A stretch of 64,000 nucleotides of DNA, from positions 53,048,744-53,112,743 of the forward strand of contig OX375877.1 in assembly GCA_947359465.1 (NCBI GenBank), written 5' to 3'. A program made the translations under genes and the position numbers. This document shows, in pieces, positions 22,748-33,063 of the stretch. The stretch comes from Metellina segmentata (lineage: Eukaryota > Arthropoda > Arachnida > Araneae > Tetragnathidae). The notes under the pieces were generated by a model. The model was not told the DNA's origin. It saw nothing but the letters and a program-made list of their open reading frames with translations, and made no database searches. The stretch's first letter is position 1, and every line of letters begins with the position of its first letter.

Positions 22748-22998
22748 ACTAGGGCAACACAACTGGTCATTGACGACGGTCCGGGATCAATGGCGAAGGG
22801 CAAGATCCGAGATACCTTAAAACCTGGTAATTTTTATTTATGGTCAAATGGCGTGGTCATCTCTGAGCTGGCACCCCACTCTCCAATCTTCCACACTACA
22901 TCAACGTCAGGATATTTGAGGCCACGACAGATTTAACATGTACACTACGCTATTTGGTTGGATCGAGTTTCGCTAACCGGGCTACCACGGCCCTCACT
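22748..22998 (-). mobile_element. SINE-A, minus strand
   Basis: Contains GGCAACACAACTGGTCATTG, GACGGTCCGGGATCAATGGC, GGTCAAATGGCGTGG, TCTGAGCTGGCACCCCACTC and ends at CCGGGCTACCACGGCCC, the complement of the tRNA-like head. The middle of the head is shortened. Confidence 0.78.
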
Positions 22999-23039
22999 AA
23001 GAAATAAGACACAGACAAAGAGCACTGTTCAATTCAAGA

Positions 23040-23615
23040 CGTTCGACTATTTTCAGCTAGCTGCGTTGTTTCATTAAATCCACAGAAGTAAACTTTAATG
23101 TAGAACATTACCCAAGAGATCAATCAATGCAAAACGTTATTACCTGTCATAAAACAAGTAATCAGAGGAGGGGGGAGGGGAAACATAAGCACGTGAAGAG
23201 AACAAAGCTCAAAAAGCTGTTCGACGAAGCAACGAAACTGATGAGGAAACAGTGGCGCGACTTAATTTCTCTGAAGTAGCAGAAAAAAAAATCCTTTCGA
23301 ACGCTGAGCTTTGGCATCACGAAATTTGCAATTTATTTTGGTAAGAATTTCTTAGTTAACACAATTATTTTCGTCTAGCTACGTCGTTCCCTTAAACAAC
23401 AGAAGTAAAATTTTACATGAACAAATATTACGCAAGAGGCCAACTTTAAAACAAACTTTAATCAACCCAATTCGTCAAAAAGCTGTCACAAGTCAAGCAA
23501 TCAAAAGTATGTGAAGAAGCACGTGAAAGAGACGAAGCTCAAAATGTTATGCGACGAGTAACTGCTAAGGAAACAGAGGCGGGGTTTGGTTTCTCTGAAG
23601 CAGCAAAAACTACCA
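23040..23615. repeat. Diverged tandem duplication (~315-bp unit)
   Basis: Landmarks repeat in order: TCTAGCTACGTCGTT-type sequence at ~23056 and ~23375, ACAGAAGTAAA at 23083 and 23400, ATTACxCAAGAG, and AGCACGTGAA-GAGA-AAGCTCAAAA at ~23190 and ~23520, then GAGGAAACAG and TTTCTCTGAAG-AGCA. Copies are perhaps 75-80% alike. No protein was recognised. Confidence 0.6.
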
Positions 23616-23630
23616 GGTAAAACTGGATAA

Positions 23631-24070
23631 GGCCCGGTGCACACATCCGGTTTTTTAACGTGCGGTGCCGCTGCTGCAACGCAAGTGCGGTCTGAGATAC
23701 ATTAGATCCAATGGAGTAGTGCACACATGCCTCCGGCACCGCACGTCCAACTTGCGTGAAATTTGTACCGAAATTTTTCACGGCGCCGCAGCTCGCCGCA
23801 CACGTTTCTCCGGTCTGAAGTACCTTGTTTCCATATATAAATGAAATATAAATAATAATAAATAATAGTTATATCTAGTAACGTCTATTTCGTTTCAAAA
23901 TATATTTTTTTTACACCAAGTAAGCGAAATAAACACATTTTCTTCAATAGAATATTTATCGCAAATGGCGCGAAATGAGTACTCGCGTCATTTCACAGTT
24001 ATGAGTGCATAGTTGAGCTTCGTGCCGCAGTGGCGCCGCACGTTGAAAAACCGGATGCGGGCACCGGGCC
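23631..24070. mobile_element. PIF/Harbinger-like MITE (440 bp) with TAA target duplication
   Basis: Long inverted ends of roughly 45-50 bp: the left starts GGCCCGGTGCACACATCCGG, the right is the complement of a terminus starting GGCCCGGTGCCCGCATCCGG, both continuing through TTTTTxAACGTGCGG. The flanking bases are TAA on each side (23628-23630 and 24071-24073). A 3-bp T-A-A duplication and G/C-rich ends are typical of PIF/Harbinger. The interior is non-coding. Confidence 0.78.
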
Positions 24071-24073
24071 TAA

Positions 24074-25289
24074 TGAAGCTTTTCTTTAAAAATATAGGAG
24101 GCGTTGGATCGGCTCACTTAACTTATAGTCCTATCAGAATCTTTCTTTGTTTCATCGTAACAGTGCATAAATTGGCTATTCATTTTATTTCACAATTCAA
24201 AGAAATATGACTGTATTTCCCGTCTTTAATGGATTTTATTTACTACAAACAAATAGAATGCATATCAACAATTGAAACGATTGTGTTTTAAATGTTCCAC
24301 ACTCACATACTATCTCCGTTCAGTCACCTGCTGTCTTCCCTGCCCCTGACTTCTTGACCAATGGAATCTTTCCCATGAATCTTTTAACCAATAGATATGG
24401 TTACTTAGCCATTACGTGTGTTGTGGGTAAAGGCAAAACTACACTAGTCGGAAGACGCTCAGAAGGTCAAGTAGTAGAAGTAAATTTCTTTCGAAATTTC
24501 GTATTTTGCCAAGATTGAATACAAAGTAGATCGCATAAGTTCTCACTCTTGATTTGTTGAATCGATTACAGTTTTGTTAGAGATTATATGACCTGCCCCT
24601 TAGCATCAACGCTGAAATTTATGCTTATACCAATTGATGGCAGTACATTTCCTTACTTTTCAATACTCATTTAGATCCGTTTATAATCGATGTAAGCACT
24701 GATGTGGGCATTTCACGCCTCCAAATTAATAAAAATTCATCAACAAATATGTAACAGTATTTCATGTACTTTTCGGGGTTAAATCGTATTTCCAATACAG
24801 TGAGAGGCAAAAAGTTCATACCTCAGGCATGCTGCCACAATTCTGTTTCTGGTCGTTAGGTCACTTCAATTGCATTCATTTATTGAAGTTAGACGACTAT
24901 ATAATTTCATTAGAGCGAAGAGCCCTTCCGAGTATTCCTTCAACAGCATTTTACAGCTCATATCAAGCTCAAATTAAACGAAGCAGAAAAATTGGTAGCT
25001 TTTGATTTTATTTGGTCTGTGTATCGCTTTTTGCCATTCGCCAACGTACTGATAATCTCGATTTCATATGAATGATTCAGGATAGAAAAATTAAACTAAC
25101 AAATTAATGGATCCGTATTCAGAAAATGATTTCGGACTTGTCACAGTCTTCTTTCTCACGGTTCCATACACACAAGTTGCGCTATTAAATAAACATTGCG
25201 TTTTATAGTTCTTTCGACTGTCCTCAAACTTCTCTATGTCTATTTTATTTGCGTGATTGACGTAATAAATTTACACTGGAAAAATAATA
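24074..25289. other. Interval without recognised gene
   Basis: AT-rich sequence with no recognised exons, ends or tRNA-like boxes. Confidence 0.4.
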
Positions 25290-26330
25290 GAGTAAATTTA
25301 AAGGTAGAGTGAGTAATAACCTTTTTATGTGCTCTGGATCCTATAACCAAAACTGGTAAAACAAAAAGATTTCAACACCGGAGATCCCCAAGGTATATGC
25401 CGAACAAATGTAAAAGTAGAGTTAGCAACGGTAACCTTTTTATGTGCCCAAGATCATGTGGTTACAACTAGAGTGCCTATATAATAAGAGTGGCGACATA
25501 CGGGAAACACTTTCTAATTGGCTTAGAGACCTTTTCTACCGCCCGAGGTGGTCTTTTCCCTAGCTCCCGTAGACTTAACATGGGAATATTTGTGTGTTCG
25601 AGAAAAACGTGTGTACATTAAATAAAAAAGAAAATATAGCCTATTCATGTTCTATTTCGTGTTCTAGAATGTTTATTTATTATTATTTTAGTGTTTTGTC
25701 AGTATAAATTTGAAGACTTTTTAAGTAAATAGCTTTTTTCGAACAACGTAATGTTTCCCGCAATCTAAGTTAGCGCGTTGTGTAATCCATCTCATCAATT
25801 ACGCATGTAATTGAGCGTTTATATGATTCATTTATACCGAATGTATCCATATTATAACAATCATATGCTTTTTGTTCTCTTTGAAATGATATATTAATCC
25901 GTCCAGCAACCTTCTTGGAGACGATTCTGGTAGAAAAATGGCTGCCGCGCATACGCATTGGGCCAAATTTGGTCCCTTGTCGCCACTCTTATTATATAGG
26001 CACTCTAGTTACAACTAGTAGTAACGCGACACTTAGACTACTTTTGTCTGCCGAGAGGAAACGAACACTTATTATATGATTGGTCCACGCAGAAGAAGGC
26101 GAATATCCATTAATTCATTATGATTATCTTAGGCGACATAGTAGTAGACTTCTACGATTTCATCACTTCTGTCGCCATTTTATATAAATGGGCATTCATA
26201 CGTCTTCCCTGCCATAAGATGTCATGTCGCCAAACGAGACGATACATGCCAAATCGGCCAACCATGTCAGTTTTCACAGAGAAATCACATGACAGAAGTT
26301 GAGTTTGCAATGGTAACATGTTGGTCGCAC
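25290..26330. repeat. Dispersed repeat, copy 1 (second copy 39318-39655), split by a MITE
   Basis: Sequence around GTAACCTTTTTATGTGCCC, TAGTAACG-GACACTTA-GAC, TGTCTGCCGAG-GGAAACGAAC, ATCAATTCATTATGATT and GTCGCCAAACGAG-CGATA recurs in the same order at 39318-39655. The first ~150 bp are also internally duplicated (25310 and 25420). The MITE at 25468-26008 is absent from the second copy. Confidence 0.65.
25468..26008. mobile_element. MITE (541 bp), CTAG ends, perfect 31-bp inverted repeats, 6-bp target duplication
   Basis: Inverted repeats are perfect over 31 bp: 25468-25498, beginning CTAGAGTGCCTATATAATAA, and 25978-26008. Flanked by TTACAA at 25462-25467 and 26009-26014. The paralogous sequence near 39371-39394 lacks the insert. 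No coding content; a short open frame on the minus strand is incidental. The 6-bp duplication and CTAG ends resemble the element at 30155-31010, which carries a hAT-type fragment. Confidence 0.85.
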
Positions 26331-27461
26331 GTTTTGAAGAACCTCTCATTAGAATGCTCAGAATACTTATATTTCATGTATATTGGACAAACCTGCTTCG
26401 ACGTAATCTTTTGCTTGTTTTTTGTATCGGAAATATTGTTTTAGGGGAAGGGGGGCTTGCGAGTCTCTTTCATAGTTCCTCCCCTTGAATACGTCATAAA
26501 TCTAACTGTTTACAAATTAATCGTACTTGGATCTAAATTTTAAAATTGATCCTTCAGTTACTATTTACAGTGATAATACATCTTAAAACCTTGTGCTCCT
26601 AACTGTACCGGTGTCAAACACAACCTAGGATGGGTGGGTGAATTTTTGTGGAAGGAAGACAAAATCCCTGGCCAAGCTGGAGCAATGATTATTCCGTCAA
26701 ATGCAGCCTACAAACGTTTTTGCTTGTTAATCAGGTGTTTTGTTATCATATCAGATGCATGCTATCCGGACGTATCCTTGGAAACAGTTCTGCAAAATTC
26801 AAAAGAAATGAGGTCAATATCGATATAAGGAATCCAGAGAGGACAGTCAAGGTTTTTCAGCAACGAATCGGAAATGACTTTTCTCTAATTCTCATAGGTC
26901 AAGATAATTTGATATTTTTACATTGTCGGATTGGTTCATGATATGCGCAACCTTCCATTATTTTAAAATCTGCGCACGTTCGTTTTTAAAGCACTTTCTC
27001 ATGCTGTCAAAGGTGAAAGGTCCTCGTTTGATGATATAATTCAGACGACCTTTCGTAGTCCAGATGAAAGATGCACTTGCCCACTCGAACTTTTTACATG
27101 ATAAATTTCTGGAAATTCCTCAAAAAAAATCGAAGAAAAGACAAGTGAAAGTACTTATGCGACCTCATTCGTATTTCCATCCTTTATCTCCACGACGAAT
27201 GATATACATGTGAATATCAAAAAATTAGATTGTTTCAATGTGGGTCACAGGATTTCGCTGAAAACATTGCATTGGGAAATTCGGTGACAATTCTGCCGCT
27301 TTTATCAGAATTATTTTTATAGTTTGGTCTTCTGTCGAGAGAGAGAGATGACATTGAAGAGATGTCTTGCATAAGGAACCATGCAATTCCCACCTTTATC
27401 TCCTCAAAGTTACGTAAACTGACATAACTTCCAACACCCTGTCCTTCATCAAAATAGGTCG
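26331..27461. other. Interval without recognised gene
   Basis: Open frames at 26634-26941 carry no recognised motif. A (GA)5-like run lies near 27338. No element ends were recognised. Confidence 0.4.
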
Positions 27462-27775
27462 CTGTAGCCCTGTTGAAAAACCAACGGATTAGCAATTAGA
27501 GATTTGCGTGTTCGAAACTAGGACCAGCCAAAGACAGTCGTGTACACGGGGGCTGGTGCATATTAAATCTGACGTGGCTTTAAATGTACTGACGTCGGCG
27601 TTGTGTGAAAGTTTCGTGAGTGGGGTGCCAGCTCAGGTGCTGTTCTCGTCATCTGACCGTGATACATAATTACGAAGAGTTGTACTTTGATCTTTCCCTT
27701 CGGGATTGATGCCGTTGCCAATAGCCTGTTGAGTTGCTCCAGTGTGACCCGTTCATTAACTACCTTCCTACCACA
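27462..27775 (+). mobile_element. SINE-A, plus strand, near full length
   Basis: The head includes AACGGATTAGCAATTAGAG and the B-box-like GTGTTCGAAACTAGG, followed by CACGGGGGCTGGTGCA, GTGGGGTGCCAGCTCAGGTG, CTCGTCATCTGACCGTG, CTTCGGGATTGATGC, CAATAGCCTGTTGAGTTGCT and a tail in ATTAACTACCTTCC. The A box is decayed. Confidence 0.82.
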
Positions 27776-27937
27776 AAATAAGCTAGTGGGTAAGGTAATT
27801 TTAATTAACGTCATACAAGACCAACACAAAGGGTTATTAGGGATGCGACATCCATGTCAATGTTTTTAAAACATCAATGTTTTGTAAAAAAACATTGATG
27901 TTTATACTTGTGAAAGTTTTGTAAAAAACATTGATCT

Positions 27938-28001
27938 AGCTTTCCCAACACTTCCTTGGACAGCTAGAGACCTAGCTGTCCAAGGAAGTGTTGGGAAAGC
28001 T
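27938..28001. repeat. Perfect 30-bp hairpin at the edge of the large inverted repeat
   Basis: Bases 27938-27967 are the exact reverse complement of 27972-28001, with a 4-base spacer AGAC. The sequence is Tc1 transposase (the region around PTLSWPA), so the left edge of the large inverted repeat folds back once more on itself. Confidence 0.95.
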
Positions 28002-28122
28002 TGAAGACAATTCATAGCAACACGTGCCAGTGTGCGGCCGGGCATTATCTTGTTGAAAAGTAAGTCCGGGGTGTCTCAAAACGAACGGTAACACAACCGG
28101 TCGTAGAATGTCTTCTATGTAC

Positions 28123-29095
28123 TAGGGATGCGACATCGATGTCGATGTTTTCAAAACATCGATGTTTTTTAAAAAACATCGATGTATTGGAGTCAATGTT
28201 TTTGTAACATTGATGTTTATACTTGTCGATGTTTTTGTAACATCGATGTTTATACTTGTCGATGTTTTTGTAACATCGATGTTTTTACGTTGCCGATGTT
28301 TTATTTTTAAATAAAAGAAATACAGTTTTAAAATTTTTTTAAATAACCTAGTAGCATAATTTTCTTAATCAGCAAATTGAATATACTTTTAGACCAAAGT
28401 GGCCAAGGGTGAAGGGCCTGAAAAGTAGGGATGCGACATCAATGTCGATGTTTTCAAAACATCTATGTTTTATAAAAATATTGATGTGTGAACATCTTTT
28501 TACCCATTTCTTAAAACTGGTTCAGCAACTAGTGATGCTACATCGAAAGCAAAACAATGATGTATTGAAACTTTGACGTTCAATATTAAAACATCGATGT
28601 TGATAATACATCGTCCCAAAACCATTGATGTTTTTAAAATTCAGTGTATTTAAACTTTTTCCTCCATTTCTTAAAACTGGTTTAGCAATTAATGATGCGA
28701 CATCGGCTCCAATACATCGATGTTTTTTTATAGAACATCAATGTTTTGAAAAACATCGATATCGATGTCGCATCCCTACTTTTCAGACCCTTCACCCTTG
28801 GCCACTTTGGTCTAAAAGTATGTTCAATTTGCTGATTAAGAAAATTATGCTACTAGGTTATTTTAAAAAATTTTAAAACTGTATTTCTTTTATTTAAAAA
28901 TAAAACATCGACAATGTAAAAACATCGACAGGTATAAACATCGATGTTACAAAAACATCGACAAGTATAAACATCGATGTTACAAAAACATCGACAAGTA
29001 TAAATATCGATGTTACAAAAACATCGACTCCAATACATCGATGTTTTTTTAAACATCGATGTTTTGAAAACATCGACATCGATGTCGCATCCCTA
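28123..29095. mobile_element. hAT-like element(s) in inverted arrangement
   Basis: Outer termini TAGGGATGCGACATCGATG at 28123 and its complement ending at 29095; an inner pair with the same terminus at 28428 and 28775. Related single copies lie at 27842 and at 54635-55004, the latter with a near-perfect 8-bp target duplication, which supports hAT. Here the flanks CTATGTAC and GTACATAG are reverse complements rather than a direct repeat, as expected if the arrangement arose by inversion of an already inserted copy. The tandem 33-bp units give a spurious 11-residue repeat in translation. Confidence 0.65.
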
Positions 29096-29099
29096 GTAC

Positions 29100-29480
29100 A
29101 TAGACGACGTTCAACGACCGGTTGTGTTACCGTTCCTTTTGCGACACCCGGGACTTACTTTTCAACAAGATTATGCCCGGCCGCACACGGCACGTGTTGC
29201 TATGAATTGTCTTCAAGCTTTCCCAACACTTTCTTGGCCAGCTAGGTCTCCTAATCTCTCTCCCATATAGAGCAAATTAGGGACGTTATGGGAAGGCGAT
29301 TGAAACCATCCCGGAATGTTGAGCATTTAGCCCGACAGTTGGAGACAATTTGGCAAGAAATTCCGCAGTACACCATCCGGGAACTTTTTCAGTCTATGCC
29401 ACGCCGGGTGACAGCTTGCATCCAGGTCAGAAGTGGACCATCGCCTTATTTTCATCCCTTTGTAATGGTCAAACTGTGAA
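29100..29480 (+). pseudogene. Tc1 transposase fragment D
   Basis: Encodes QQDYARPHTARVAMNCLQ with the second catalytic D, then LSWPARSPNLSPI, a frameshift, then IEQIRDVMGRRLKPSRNVEH, LARQLETIWQEIPQYTIREL, FQSMPRRVTACI and a stop. Order and motifs are those of the C-terminal half of a Tc1 transposase. The frame slips at ATATAGAGCAA near 29268, and the DLSPIE motif has N for D. The N-terminal half is absent. Its start is duplicated in reverse at 27972-28122 in the left arm of the inverted repeat. Confidence 0.85.
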
Positions 29481-29819
29481 ATAAATCATTCAATTGGTCT
29501 GAAATTTTAATAGTTTGTTTTTCTATGTATGTTCTTCCATTCACCAATTTTGTCGAAATCGGACAACTCCTTCTTGGTGTGTCGATTTTTTTGTTATAGA
29601 GTATTTGTAACTATTAAAAAGAGAGAGAAAGGAGAGTAATATTTTTCTCACAAGCGTCTGGAGACAGGGGTTCCTTTTTTTACTTCCGTCCTGGAGATGT
29701 TGAATGCTTAAAAGGAATTTAGAAATGAAATTAAGTGTTGAGAGACTAATTGAAGAATATACACAAAAGAATTTAAATCGGGCAGTCTAGCTAGCTAGAT
29801 TTTTATGTCAATAGTAGCA

Positions 29820-30065
29820 ATATGTCTGACTGGACTCCCCGAAATTGAATCTCCAAATTCTGGAGAGAATTTAAGTATTGGCTAAGCTTTATATGTCAAT
29901 TAAAAAAAATTGATGATAATGATTATTCAAAAAGATCCGAGAGATTCCATTACGTGAATTAGTCTACGTTTGTAAATGTACGACAGCCGAATCTTATGCA
30001 GATGAGAATTATACGTTAGTGATAAATAGTTTAAAGGAACGATTCGGTAGGGAGAATATTAATCC
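29820..30065 (+). pseudogene. BEL/Pao-type retrotransposon gag remnant
   Basis: Degenerate plus-strand coding: LPEIESPNSGE near 29840, then after stops and frame changes TTAESYADENYTLVINSLKE followed by RFGRENINPIL. The pattern of an LPKLELPxFSGE start followed by A..Y..A...LKERFGR is typical of BEL/Pao gag proteins. No LTR, protease or reverse transcriptase was recognised nearby. It is cut at about 30065 by Tc1-type sequence. Confidence 0.5.
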
Positions 30066-30154
30066 AATTTTAGACTCCTGCGACAGTTTATCCCTTGCTG
30101 TTTGAACCCTGACACGTATTTCCAGCATATTACGCGGTACGGGTGGAGTGATGA

Positions 30155-31010
30155 CTAGAACTCGGATTTTGCAGGGTTTTTTTAGTCTCTAATGTTGATA
30201 GAAATCCGTATTGAGTGTTTCTTAGCAATTTGCAACCAAAAGAACCCGAATTTATTTTGCATGTTTTTTGCATATTTGGGGTTTTTTTTGCATGTTTTGT
30301 GCATATCTGGACAATTTTTCTCTATTTTAAACATTCTTTTTTCAAAGAACTTTGTTTAGCGCGTTTGGAAGGAAAGTTTTCAGAAGCAATCAAATTCAAA
30401 TCAACTACGACTCACAAACAAAAAGTGGAAAAGGCGCAAAAAGATAAGAATATTCAACAGCCTTTCATCCCGTCAAAGTTTGAGTCATAGTGTCTCAATC
30501 TTCGGAGAAGATCGAGATATACCAAGATCAAGGCAATGTTGAAATCCAATATTGCTCTTTTTAAGTTGGAGAATGAACATTTTAGAGCTTTCTTGAATAA
30601 GTACTCAGGTAAAGAAATTCCTCTTGAATCGACACTCGGAAAGAACTACTTTACGCCAGTGTACGTACGAGAAGGTGATACAAAGAATACAAATCGAGAT
30701 AGGTGATTTCCCCATCTGGATGTCGATGTAACAATTGACCCCTGCTGCCAATACCTAATTTATGTAAAGAGTTGGGAAAAACAAATCACTCCTCGATCGC
30801 CAGAACAGTGGGTGAAGCGATTAATAAACAAAACTGCGTATTGATTGAATGAAAGTCTAACTCACATTTTCACTTTATCATCTTCATTACCCTATGATTT
30901 TTTTTTTTTTTTTTTTTGTAATTTTGCATGTTTTGGGGGTTTAGTGCATATTTTGGGATTTTGTAATGCATATTTGAGGTCACATTTTTGCATATCAATC
31001 CGAGCTCTAG
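30155..31010 (+). mobile_element. Non-autonomous hAT-like element with CTAG ends and 6-bp target duplication
   Basis: Inverted ends CTAGAACTCGGATTTTGCA and the complement CTAGAGCTCGGATT; flanked by TGATGA at 30149-30154 and 31011-31016. Near both ends TGCATxTTTTG phrases repeat. Inside, around 30535-30690, an open stretch encodes MLKSNIALFKLENEHFRAFL, NKYSGKEIPLESTLGKNY, matching the CGGBP1-like domain (L-F-K-L-E-N ... F-L ... T-L-R-K-N-Y) found in some hAT transposases. The catalytic RNase-H-like and dimerisation parts are missing. Confidence 0.72.
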
Positions 31011-31330
31011 TGATGAAATCTCGTCCAATGGCATCACATACATTCTCGATCGGGGACAGGTCCGGTGAGTACGAAGGCCGTGGTAAGATATTGTTGTATT
31101 GTAGACAAGCTCCAGAGACGGCAGTTCAGGAATGGTAGCGTCAAATTTCTGAACGATTTCTCGTCAGTAAAATGTCTTGTACGTAACGCTGGCCTTTCAA
31201 AGAACTCGTAACGAATACCATAGGTGATTTGGCATCATACGTAATTGCATCCCACACCATGACACCAGATCTTCTAGAAGTGTGACGCTGCCCAAAAACC
31301 GTTAATCTTGGCGCTGACCACGTTGCCTTT

Positions 31331-31522
31331 ACCTACTAACTAACTAACACCAACACAAACTCCCGTGCCTGGTGTCGTGAGACACTGTACCAGTTTAAAT
31401 AAGTGTGGTTGGATGAGTAGAGCATGCCAACAAGGTGACATGTCTACCCAGAATGTTAGAGCACTTTACAATACATTTATACATCTATACAGTATATACA
31501 TTAAATCATTATACTAGGTTAC

Positions 31523-31576
<54 letters not shown>

Positions 31577-31936
31577 GCAAGGTGAGAAAAAAGTTCGTTT
31601 TTCTTAGTCTCTTAGGATAATCAAGTCCTGATGATTTTCAATGAATCTCACCATGTTAATAATTTTAACCCTCGAGCCCTTGTTGCATGCAATGTTCCTG
31701 AGCCACGCAATTTTAAGGTGGTCGGCAGGTGTTCTCATATGCCATGAGGCTGTAAGGGAGCAAACCGTAATGTCATGTAGAGGTGTGCCAATTTTACCAC
31801 AGGAGCAGTTTTCGGACTTGATTTTCTTAAACCTCGTTAGGTAGGATGGGAATGGGCCGTGCCCTGTGAAGAAAAGTGTCTCTTCCCTGGTCCAACTCGC
31901 TGATTTTAGTGACACTTTTGGTAACACATCGTGCAC
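31331..31936 (-). mobile_element. LINE (Jockey/I-like) 3' end, 5'-truncated
   Basis: The minus-strand open frame ending at 31604 contains LFFTGHGPFPSYLTRFKK followed by CSCGKIGTPLHDITVCSL, the T-G-H-G-x-F-x-x-Y-L and C-x-C-x(7)-H-x(4)-C motifs at the C-terminus of non-LTR reverse transcriptase polyproteins. About 270 bp of 3' UTR follow, including a (TA)n tract, and the element ends in a GTTAGTTAGTTAG-type tail near 31340. It interrupts Tc1 element B. A target duplication could not be fixed by eye. Confidence 0.8.
31530..31574. repeat. (TA)n microsatellite
   Basis: About 22 TA units within the LINE 3' UTR. Confidence 0.95.
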
Positions 31937-32309
31937 CGTCCTGCCTGTTTCCCCTTCGCCCCATTCATTCTGCCACCACCCAGATAGAAGCGGGATTCGT
32001 CAGTGAAGACCACTCGATGCCATATGACGCCCCATGTCCGTCTGGCACGGCGCCATTCCAGTCTTCGACGTCGATGCAATGCTGTTAAAGGCAGTCGTCG
32101 TAACGGTCTACGTGAGTTTAGTCTCACGCCGTGAAGCCATCGACAAATGGTTCGATCACTTATTGGATGATCGAGAGAGGTTCCAATTGCCCGATGGACA
32201 TCTACAACAGTGGCTGTGAGATCAGTACGCGCAATGTCTTACAACACGTCGATCCTCTCTCGGTCCGGTTTCTCTAGGCCTTACTGAGCCTGTTTGACGC
32301 GGGGGTTGG

Positions 32310-32362
32310 CAAGCGTATGAGCGGAAAAGGGGGCTAAGCCCCCTTTTCCGCTCATACGCTTG
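32310..32362. repeat. Perfect 53-bp palindrome (26-bp arms, 1-base centre)
   Basis: 32310-32335 and 32337-32362 are exact reverse complements around an A at 32336. Its left side, GGGGGTTGGCAAGCG then AGGGGGCTAAGCCCCCTT, matches the terminal hairpin region of the local Helitrons (compare 13410-13441). The right arm extends the hairpin far beyond a normal Helitron end, and no CTAG follows. Confidence 0.95.
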
Positions 32363-32529
32363 TATAAACAATAGAACCTAATATTGAGAAAAATAATTTA
32401 TTGACAAATTAAGGTATTGATCACAGAATTTTCAACTATTTAAAAATATACTTTAACAACATTTTAAATACGTATATTTGTTTTTGAACACAGGACGCTA
32501 TTACCCTGATTTGCCCGAGGTCCTAAGGG

Positions 32530-32845
32530 CAGCACTAACCTAGTTGGCAGAGCAACGGATTAGCAACCGGAGGGTTGCGAATTCAAAACGCGGTCCAGTT
32601 AAAGACAACCGTGTGCACGGGGACTACTGCACGTAAAATCATCAGTCGTGCCCTCACGCTGGCGTGGAATGGAAGCTTGGAGAGTGGGGTGTCAGCTCAC
32701 AGATGTTGACTTCGTCATTCAAGCGTGGTTGAAATTTACGAGGCGCTGTCCTCAGATTTATGCTTTCGGGAATGATCCCGTATCGTCGTAAATAGTGCGT
32801 TAAGTTGCTCCACAGCGCGACTTTAATTTACTACCTACTTACCGA
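32530..32845 (+). mobile_element. SINE-A, plus strand, full length
   Basis: The head reads CTAACCTAGTTGGCAGAGCA (A box) then ACGGATTAGCAACCGGAGGG and a B-box variant GGGTTGCGAATTCAAAACGC, followed by GTGTGCACGGGGAC, GGAGAGTGGGGTGTCAGCTC, GGCGCTGTCCTCAGATTT, CCCGTATCGTCG and the ACTACCTACTTACC tail. The best preserved head besides the copy at 60508. Confidence 0.85.
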
Positions 32846-33063
32846 AAAAGTTGCTCGCTTACTAGCCAACGGTAGCCCTTGGCGTTTGGGTCAATCCTAC
32901 CTAAAATATCCGAGTTCGCCTGTTTTCGTATATAAATGTTTTTTGCATTCATATGTTTAACACAGATAATCCAGTGACTGTCCTCTCCAATAGCCCGTAC
33001 ACTGCCTTGTGTCTCGACCAATTTTCCTTTTTTAATTCCCGTCCAAATTTCTCTCTTCGCGAT

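Larger units (their letters stand above)
27842..29245. repeat. Compound inverted repeat built from Tc1 and hAT sequence
   Basis: The left arm, from 27972 to about 28480, and the right arm, from about 28715 to 29245, are reverse complements of each other over roughly 500 bp with few differences. Each arm contains, outward from the centre, a block with GGCCAAGGGTGAAGGG, a run of 33-bp units around AACATCGATGTT, a hAT-like terminus TAGGGATGCGACATCGATG, and a piece of Tc1 transposase. On the right the Tc1 continues past the arm; on the left it stops at a second short palindrome (27938-28001). A further hAT-like terminus lies at 27842-27936. The central ~230 bp holds two direct copies of CCATTTCTTAAAACTGGTT. 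Confidence 0.88.
30068..32275 (-). pseudogene. Tc1 element B, transposase broken by a hAT and a LINE insertion
   Basis: Minus-strand pieces are in the right order. At 32250-31940 there is a helix-turn-helix/linker region with TICRWLHGVRLNSRRPLRRL, LTALHRRRRLEWRRARRTW and VVFTDESRFYLGGG, carrying the first catalytic D. At 31330-31010 there are TVFGQRHTSRRSGVMVWDAI and PSYSPDLSPIENVCDAIGRD, with the catalytic E. At 30154-30068 there is ITPPVPRNMLEIRVRVQTAR. A LINE 3' end separates the first two pieces and a hAT element the last two. Removing the hAT and one 6-bp duplication restores the frame exactly. The QQDN region with the second D is degraded by stops. Confidence 0.85.

Noticed and set aside
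28853..29079. Minus-strand open frame with an 11-residue Cys-rich repeat (CRCFCNIDVYT)
   Set aside because: It is the translation of 33-bp tandem units within an inverted hAT-like element; the unit length being divisible by three keeps it open. No start context or homology.
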